A stretch of DNA of 13,615 nucleotides from Methylocystaceae bacterium (GTDB taxonomy: Bacteria > Pseudomonadota > Alphaproteobacteria > Rhizobiales > Beijerinckiaceae), in assembly GCA_003152255.1 (NCBI GenBank), contig PLZT01000599.1, forward strand, positions 1 through 13,615, given 5' to 3'. A program made the position numbers and the translations under genes. The notes under the pieces are model-generated. The model did not search any database. It was given only the letters and a program-made list of their open reading frames with translations, and was not told where the DNA came from. Position 1 is the first letter of the stretch. Every line of letters begins with the position of its first letter. Positions 7,653 to 11,633 of the stretch are shown here, piece by piece.

Positions 7653-8132
7653 ATGCGCGGCGACGTAAAAGTTATCGAATATCTCAATCAGGGTTTGCGT
7701 AGCGAACTGACCGCCGTCAATCAATATTGGTTGCATTACCGAATTTTCGACAATTGGGGCTTTACGCATATGGCCAAGAAGTGGCGCGAGGAATCCATCG
7801 AGGAAATGCAGCACGCGGATAAATTCACGAAGCGCATCTTGTTTCTCGAAGGCTTTCCCAACATGCAGACGCTGAATCCGCTGCGCATCGGCGAGAGCGT
7901 CAAGGAAATCATCGACGCCGACCTCGTGACCGAGATCGAGGCGCGCGCTCTTTACCTCGAGGCGGCGGCCTATTGCCTGTCGATCAACGACCGCGTCTCC
8001 CAGAACTTGTTCGAGGAGATCGTCACGAGCGAAGAGCGCCATATCGACTTTCTGGAGACCCAGAACGAGTTGATCAAGCAACTCGGCGTCGAACTCTATT
8101 CGCAAAAGCAGATGGGCGAGGCGGACTCGTAA
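7653..8132 (+). CDS. bfr: Bacterioferritin Bfr
   Basis: Bfr forms a 24-subunit hollow shell that oxidises Fe2+ and stores iron as a ferric mineral, with haem at subunit pairs. The 159 residues match the family length and the canonical numbering exactly. Ferroxidase ligands E18, E51, H54, E94, E127 and H130 are all present, and the haem-ligand M52 is present in EEMQHADK. The four-helix ferritin sequence continues to ELYSQKQMGEADS without interruption. The start at 7653 has AGGA about 7 nt upstream, and the product begins MRGDVKVIEYLN as in other bacterioferritins; an ATG at 7563 in the same frame lies inside bfd and is not used. It is cotranscribed with bfd, its electron donor, so the pair covers both storage and release of iron. 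Confidence 0.97.
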   Translation: MRGDVKVIEYLNQGLRSELTAVNQYWLHYRIFDNWGFTHMAKKWREESIEEMQHADKFTKRILFLEGFPNMQTLNPLRIGESVKEIIDADLVTEIEARALYLEAAAYCLSINDRVSQNLFEEIVTSEERHIDFLETQNELIKQLGVELYSQKQMGEADS

Positions 8133-8140
8133 GACCGCCT

Positions 8141-8170
8141 GGCGGCGGGGGCCTTTCGCCTCCGCTTTCC
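8141..8170 (+). terminator. Possible weak terminator after bfr
   Basis: Nine nt after the bfr stop, GGCGGCG (8141-8147) can pair with CGCCTCC (8157-8163) with one internal mismatch and a 9-nt loop, followed by a pyrimidine-rich stretch (GCTTTCC, then CCCCTTTT). There is no proper U-run, so this is only a candidate. Confidence 0.3.
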
Positions 8171-8223
8171 AACCCCTTTTCACAAGCCGCCGCCGCGGCG
8201 CGCGAGGACCTGGGCCGGCGCCT

Positions 8224-8352
8224 TCAGAACGTTCCGGCGACGGCGAATTGCACGAGGTCGCCGCTAAAGAGAATTATGGAGACGGCGCAGGCGAGCATCA
8301 GCGCGCAGCGTATGGCGGCGGGGCACAGGGGAATGAGGGCGCCATTGAACAT
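8224..8352 (-). CDS. Micro-protein A, putative single-pass membrane peptide (42 aa)
   Basis: I do not recognise a named family. The 42-residue product begins MFNGALIPLC, has PAAIR (11-15), a hydrophobic helix from about A17 to F29 (ALMLACAVSIILF) and ends GDLVQFAVAGTF. The start is well supported: an ATG with AGGGAG 6 nt upstream and an in-frame TAA a few codons before it. It is a paralogue of the 40-residue peptide encoded 138 nt upstream. Both share MF, LIP, A-x-IR, LML, a hydrophobic core, V-x3-V-x-G-x-F and a terminal Phe. Third codon positions are mostly G or C, as in coding DNA here. Its leader repeats that of the paralogue: dyad, hairpin, ribosome site. Function is unknown; a regulatory or membrane-stress peptide is possible. 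The alternative is non-coding RNA with an accidental frame, which the paralogue argues against. Confidence 0.6.
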   Translation of the reverse strand: MFNGALIPLCPAAIRCALMLACAVSIILFSGDLVQFAVAGTF

Positions 8353-8367
8353 GGAAAACTCCCTTAC

Positions 8368-8386
8368 GCTTGCCGAAGCGGCATGC
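8368..8386 (-). promoter_or_regulatory. Leader hairpin of micro-gene A
   Basis: On the minus strand GCATGCCGCTTCGGCAAGC forms a stem of TGCCG/CGGCA with a 3-nt loop, then an A-A mismatch, then GC/GC. It ends exactly 15 nt before the ATG, next to the ribosome site. The same structure at the same distance precedes micro-gene B, with the loop-closing G-C replaced by A-T. Confidence 0.5.
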
Positions 8387-8417
8387 CGACATAAAAGCAA
8401 GAACGCCCTCCCGACGT

Positions 8418-8433
8418 TGTGCTCTGGCGCACA
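8418..8433 (-). promoter_or_regulatory. CRP-like dyad upstream of micro-gene A
   Basis: The minus strand reads TGTGCGCCAGAGCACA, a TGTGC-N6-GCACA dyad with the 5-6-5 layout of CRP/FNR-family sites (CRP consensus TGTGA-N6-TCACA). It ends 65 nt before the start codon. A possible -10 (CTTTTAT) lies about 20 nt further on, which would place the dyad near -41. The factor is unknown. Confidence 0.45.
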
Positions 8434-8490
8434 TGGCGAACCCCGGCCGACCTCGAACTGGCGAAAGGCGAGATTCGCGATCCGGCATCT

Positions 8491-8613
8491 TCAAAACTCC
8501 CCGGTGACGACGATTTTCACGACCTCGTCCTTCAACAGAAGGATGACGGCGGCGATGACGAGCATGAGCCCTCGGCGGATGGTGGCGGCAGTCCGGGGAA
8601 TAAGGAGAAACAC
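8491..8613 (-). CDS. Micro-protein B, putative single-pass membrane peptide (40 aa)
   Basis: The 40-residue product starts from a GTG with AAGGAAG 5 nt upstream, begins MFLLIPRTAATIRRG, and has a strongly hydrophobic helix at about 16-27 (LMLVIAAVILLL). It ends in a charged amphipathic stretch, KDEVVKIVVTGEF. Basic residues before the helix (R7, R13, R14) suggest the N-terminus stays in the cytoplasm. It aligns with micro-protein A along its whole length. The frame stays open upstream to a GTG at 8694, but that would translate the dyad and hairpin, and copy A shows a stop in the matching leader, so the short start is preferred. Family and function are unknown. It is in the same orientation as gene A, with its own complete leader, so each copy may be separately controlled. 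Confidence 0.6.
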   Translation of the reverse strand: MFLLIPRTAATIRRGLMLVIAAVILLLKDEVVKIVVTGEF

Positions 8614-8628
8614 GGGAACTTCCTTCGC

Positions 8629-8647
8629 GCTTGCCAAGGTGGCATGC
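8629..8647 (-). promoter_or_regulatory. Leader hairpin of micro-gene B
   Basis: The minus strand GCATGCCACCTTGGCAAGC folds as TGCCA/TGGCA with a 3-nt loop, an A-A mismatch and GC/GC. It ends 15 nt before the GTG start, the same spacing as copy A. The loop-closing pair is A-T here and G-C in copy A, a compensatory change. Confidence 0.5.
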
Positions 8648-8679
8648 GGGTGATCAAAATAGAAAATCGGTCCTCGCGC

Positions 8680-8695
8680 TGTGCGTTCGCGCACA
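8680..8695 (-). promoter_or_regulatory. CRP-like dyad upstream of micro-gene B
   Basis: The minus strand reads TGTGCGCGAACGCACA, preceded by AA, giving the CRP-like AAATGTG flank. Arms TGTGCG and CGCACA are perfect inverted repeats. The dyad lies 66 nt before the start codon, as in copy A. A possible -10 (CTATTTTG) lies about 20 nt downstream. Confidence 0.45.
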
Positions 8696-8987
8696 TTTCA
8701 AGCAAATATCGGCATTAGGACAAATTGAAAGGAAGTTTTAACATCCTATGCATTGCCAGACAGACAGCCGAGATCGCATTTTAAAGCGCCGCAATTAGGG
8801 AAAGCGACGAACAATACAAACTAAAAGCAAATGACACCTTTTGCCATGTTTTGCTAACCTTTTGGCAAGCGTCCCGATTAAGGCATTGTAAACCTTGCGC
8901 GAAAATCCGCGCGTATTTGTCACGCCTCAATGAACGCATGAGGCTTTCCGAAGGACGCGCCGAACGCTCGCCCTACTTCCGGGATGC
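8696..8987. other. AT-rich intergenic region upstream of micro-gene B
   Basis: No open frame of note was found on either strand. The stretch 8700-8930 is clearly richer in A and T than the rest of the window. It holds a TTGCCA/TGGCAA dyad in the run CCTTTTGCCATG...TTTTGGCAAGCG (about 8837-8871), whose GGCAAGCG end is also present in both micro-gene leaders. It also holds GCGCG-AAAATC-CGCGC (8897-8912) and a CtrA-like TTAA-N7-TAAA (about 8878-8892). It probably contains promoter sequence for micro-gene B and the 3' end of the DUF482 transcript. None of these sites is certain. Confidence 0.35.
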
Positions 8988-10175
8988 TCACGCTTCGCTT
9001 CGAAACGGGAGGCCCGCTTCATAATCGGCGAGCAACTCGTCAACCGCCGCGCGCTCCCTCGTCAGGAACTCGGCGACAGCGGCGCCAAAACGCGGATCGG
9101 CGAATTCATGCGCCGAATGAGTGGCGACGGGCCGATAGCCGCGCGCGAGCTTGTGCTCGCCCTGCGCTCCGGCCTCGACGCGCTTGTAGCCGTGACGAAT
9201 AGCGAATTCGATCGCCTGATAGTAGCAAAGCTCGAAATGCAGGAACGGCCGCTCCTCGACCGCTCCCCAATTGCGGCCATAGATCGCGTCGTCGCCGAGA
9301 AAGTTGATCGCGCCGGCGATATGCCGTTCGCCGCGTCGCGCCATGATCAGCAATATGCGGTCCGCCATCGCCCCGCCGATATGGTCGAAAAACGCTCGCG
9401 TCAGATAGGGGCGCCCCCATTTGCGCGAGCCCGTGTCCATGTAAAAGGCGAAGAACGCGTCCCAATGCGCGGGCTTTATGTCCGCGCCGGTCAATAAATC
9501 CACCGTTAGATCGTCGCCCAGCGCTTCCCGTCGCTCGCGCTTGATCGTCTTGCGCTTGCGCGATGAAAGAGCGGCGAGAAAATCGTCGAAATCGCCATAG
9601 CCTTCGTTGAGGAAATGAAATTGCTCGCCGATGCGCGGCGCGAAGCCGGCGTCGCGCAGCGCCCGCTCCTCGGGTTGCGTGGCGAAGGTGACATGCACGG
9701 AAGAGGCGCCGCTCGCCTCGCGCAGCGCGCGCAACGCCGCGACGAGCGCCTCGCGGGCGCCCGGAGGGGCGTCCTTCGCCACGAGCAACCGCCGACCCGT
9801 CACCGGCGTGAAGGGCACGGCGACCTGAACCTTGGGGTAATAGCGTCCGCCCATTTGTTCGTAGGCCCGCGCCCAGTTCTGATCGAACACATATTCGCCC
9901 AGGCTATGCGTTTTGAGATAGGCGGGCGCCGCGGCGACCAACCGTCCATCCGCATCTTCGACGAGCGCATGCGCGGGCGTCCAGCCCGTGCCGGCGCCGA
10001 CCGATTTCGATCGTTCCAGCGCGAGCAGGAATGCGTTAGAGACAAAGGGATTGTATCGTTCGCCGGCGGCTTCGGGCTCGCCGAGTCCGGCGGGATTGGC
10101 GCATGCGTCCCAAGCCTTCGCGTCGACGAGAGCGAGAGATGGGGCGACGCGTATGTTGAAGGCAGCGGCGGACAT
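8988..10175 (-). CDS. FemAB-like acyltransferase-fold protein (COG3146/DUF482)
   Basis: The 395-residue product belongs to the COG3146/DUF482 group, often annotated as GNAT-family N-acetyltransferase or peptidoglycan biosynthesis protein; the real substrate is not known to me. Family features seen: YNPFVSNAFLLALE at 41-54, the aromatic stretch EYVFDQNWARAYEQMGGRYYPK at about 94-115 with VPFTPVTGRRLL after it, FLAALSSRKRKTIKRERREA at 199-218, then MDTGSRKWGRPYLT at 246-259, YGRNWGAVEERPFLHFELCYY at 299-319 and AGAQGEHKLARGY at 335-347. There is no signal peptide or membrane helix, so it is cytoplasmic. The start ATG at 10175 lacks a good ribosome site but fits the usual N-terminus. It is divergent from the methyltransferase gene. 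Confidence 0.88.
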   Translation of the reverse strand: MSAAAFNIRVAPSLALVDAKAWDACANPAGLGEPEAAGERYNPFVSNAFLLALERSKSVGAGTGWTPAHALVEDADGRLVAAAPAYLKTHSLGEYVFDQNWARAYEQMGGRYYPKVQVAVPFTPVTGRRLLVAKDAPPGAREALVAALRALREASGASSVHVTFATQPEERALRDAGFAPRIGEQFHFLNEGYGDFDDFLAALSSRKRKTIKRERREALGDDLTVDLLTGADIKPAHWDAFFAFYMDTGSRKWGRPYLTRAFFDHIGGAMADRILLIMARRGERHIAGAINFLGDDAIYGRNWGAVEERPFLHFELCYYQAIEFAIRHGYKRVEAGAQGEHKLARGYRPVATHSAHEFADPRFGAAVAEFLTRERAAVDELLADYEAGLPFRSEA

Positions 10176-10284
10176 GGCGACCGGGACGAAGGACAGCGCG
10201 AGCGTTCTTGCCTTCTATCACGAAAGAGGGACGCTCGGGACGCGGATCGCCATGCAATTTCGCCTCCACTGTCAAACAGCAAGT

Positions 10285-10305
10285 CGCGCGCGACAAACGC
10301 GCGCG
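10285..10305 (+). repeat. Alternating-CG hairpin ahead of the methyltransferase gene
   Basis: Eight alternating CG bases (10285-10292) and eight more (10298-10305) flank ACAAA and pair perfectly. The hairpin ends 24 nt before the methyltransferase ATG. No U-run follows, so it is not a normal terminator. It could affect translation in the leader or be a Z-DNA-prone tract. Confidence 0.5.
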
Positions 10306-10329
10306 GGCTCTTAAAAAAGGCGCGCCGAA

Positions 10330-10962
10330 ATGGACCAAAAGCCGCATGATTCGAACACGATCACGGAGCTCACCCTGCGCCATTACAACCAGCGCGCCGA
10401 AGCGTTCTGGGAGGGAACGCGCGATCACGACGTCAGCCAAAACATGGCGGCGATGTTGCGGCACATTCAGGGCGAGCCACCCTTCACATTGCTCGACTTC
10501 GGCTGTGGGCCGGGGCGCGATCTGAAAGTCTTCGCCGACTCCGGTCACGTCGCGATCGGCCTCGAGGGCGCGCCGCGCTTCGTCGAGATGGCGCGCGAGC
10601 ACAGCGGTTGCGAGGTGTGGCTACAGGATTTTCTCAAGCTCGATTTGCCCGAAGACTATTTTGACGCGATTTTCGCGAATGCGACGCTGTTTCACGTCCC
10701 CAGCGGCGAGTTGCCGCGCGTGCTGCGGGAATTGCGCGCTTCTCTCAAGCCGGGCGGCGTTCTCTTCAGTTCGATACCGCGCGGCGATGACGAGGAAGGC
10801 TGGAGCGATGGGCGCTACGGCGTATTTCACGCTCCCGAAAGCTGGCGGCGCCATGGGCGCGAAGCGGGCTTTGTCGAGATCGAGCATTATTATCGCCCGA
10901 CCGGACTTCCGCGCGAACAGCAGCGCTGGTTCGCGAGCGTCTGGCGTCGACAGGACGCGTGA
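10330..10962 (+). CDS. Class I SAM-dependent methyltransferase
   Basis: The 210-residue soluble protein has a Rossmann-type SAM-binding fold. Motif I is LLDFGCGPGRDL at 54-65, the acidic end of strand 2 is E79 in AIGLEGAPRFVEMA, a D100 follows in WLQDFLKLDLP, motif IV is FDAIFANATLFHVP at 111-124, and LRASLKPGGVLFSSIP at 136-150 is the usual post-I segment. The N-terminus (ELTLRHYNQRAEAFWEGTRDHD) resembles Methyltransf_11/25-type enzymes that act on small molecules, but no substrate can be assigned. The ribosome site is moderate: AAGG about 9 nt before the ATG, just after the CG hairpin. It is divergent from the DUF482 gene; coordinated roles are possible but not shown. Confidence 0.88.
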   Translation: MDQKPHDSNTITELTLRHYNQRAEAFWEGTRDHDVSQNMAAMLRHIQGEPPFTLLDFGCGPGRDLKVFADSGHVAIGLEGAPRFVEMAREHSGCEVWLQDFLKLDLPEDYFDAIFANATLFHVPSGELPRVLRELRASLKPGGVLFSSIPRGDDEEGWSDGRYGVFHAPESWRRHGREAGFVEIEHYYRPTGLPREQQRWFASVWRRQDA

Positions 10963-10994
10963 TGGCGGCAAGCTTCGCGCGGCGAAGAGCGTCC

Positions 10995-11010
10995 CGTGCG
11001 CCAGCGCACA
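10995..11010 (+). promoter_or_regulatory. Third CRP-like dyad, upstream of the small exported protein
   Basis: CGTGCGCCAGCGCACA has perfect arms GTGCG and CGCAC. It shares the core TGCGCCAG with the dyad of micro-gene A and differs from the TGTGC-N6-GCACA pattern only in the first base. It lies about 96 nt before the ATG at 11107. Confidence 0.4.
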
Positions 11011-11044
11011 AACTTTTCGAAAGGAAAGCCCTAGCTTCGCGACA

Positions 11045-11060
11045 TTCGCAAACAAGCGAA
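11045..11060 (+). promoter_or_regulatory. TTCGC-N6-GCGAA inverted repeat before the 11107 gene
   Basis: TTCGC (11045-11049) and GCGAA (11056-11060) pair perfectly around AAACAA, about 46 nt before the start codon. It could be an operator or a small leader hairpin; nothing else supports a role. Confidence 0.25.
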
Positions 11061-11106
11061 CGACCGAAGGGCGCAAGACGGCGCCCAGACAATTGGGAAG
11101 CCTGTC

Positions 11107-11409
11107 ATGTCCTTCAATCCGATGAAATTCGCGTCGCGCCCCATCCGCTTCGCCCTGGTGATCAAAATCACCCTTTGCTTCCTCGCCGCCGACGCGAGCC
11201 TCGCCGCCGCCGATGTTCTGCTGATCAAGAGCCAACAACCGGCCGTCGCGGTCAACGCCGCCGCCTCCACCGCGCGCGGCGCCGAGCAGGCCACTTTGGG
11301 GCGGGACGACTCCGCCAAGCCGGAATGCCGACAGGTGATTGTCGAAATCGACGAGGGATATGGCGTGAGCGGCCAGGTGATCCGTTCGGTTTGCCGCAAG
11401 GCGCTGTAA
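11107..11409 (+). CDS. Small exported protein with two cysteines, unknown function
   Basis: The 100-residue product has a signal-peptide-like start: basic residues (K7, R11, R14, K20), a hydrophobic core around FALVIKITLCFLAADA, and a likely cleavage near SLAAADV (31-37). The mature part has about 65 residues with a low-complexity Ala-rich stretch and then ECRQVIVEIDEGYGVSGQ and VIRSVCRKAL. C74 and C96 could form a disulfide in the periplasm. The DEGYGVSG...R-VC pattern resembles uncharacterised small periplasmic proteins I recall from Rhizobiales; no function is known to me. GGGAAG about 6 nt before the ATG at 11107 supports this start; M6 at 11122 is the alternative. It lies 144 nt after the methyltransferase gene, with two dyads in between. 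Confidence 0.65.
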   Translation: MSFNPMKFASRPIRFALVIKITLCFLAADASLAAADVLLIKSQQPAVAVNAAASTARGAEQATLGRDDSAKPECRQVIVEIDEGYGVSGQVIRSVCRKAL

Positions 11410-11633
11410 GCCGCGTCAACGCGAGGGTTCAAGTTGCTTACGAATGGAAGCCGCGGCCCACGCTCTTAGGGTGCCGGGCGAGGGCTCGGCCTTGATAGCT
11501 CAAAATGTATTTTGCCGCGAAACCGCATGACAGAAGCGACGGCGCGGTTAGCGGAAGCATATCCGTTCAGTTTGCATTCATCGCCGCTGGACTTTATCGC
11601 AAAATGGATGTTTCGTCATCGCGCGGAGGCGGC

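Noticed and set aside
8418..8695. NifA upstream activator sites (TGT-N10-ACA fits both dyads)
   Set aside because: No sigma-54 type GG-N10-GC promoter was found downstream of either dyad, and the extended arms fit a CRP/FNR-type dyad better.
8419..8718. A 99-codon plus-strand frame across the micro-gene region
   Set aside because: It is polar and Asp/Gly-rich, has no ribosome site, is antisense to micro-gene B, and has no counterpart across copy A.
8878..8892. CtrA binding site (TTAA-N7-TAAA)
   Set aside because: One base off the consensus, in an AT-rich stretch where chance matches are likely, and no cell-cycle gene is nearby.
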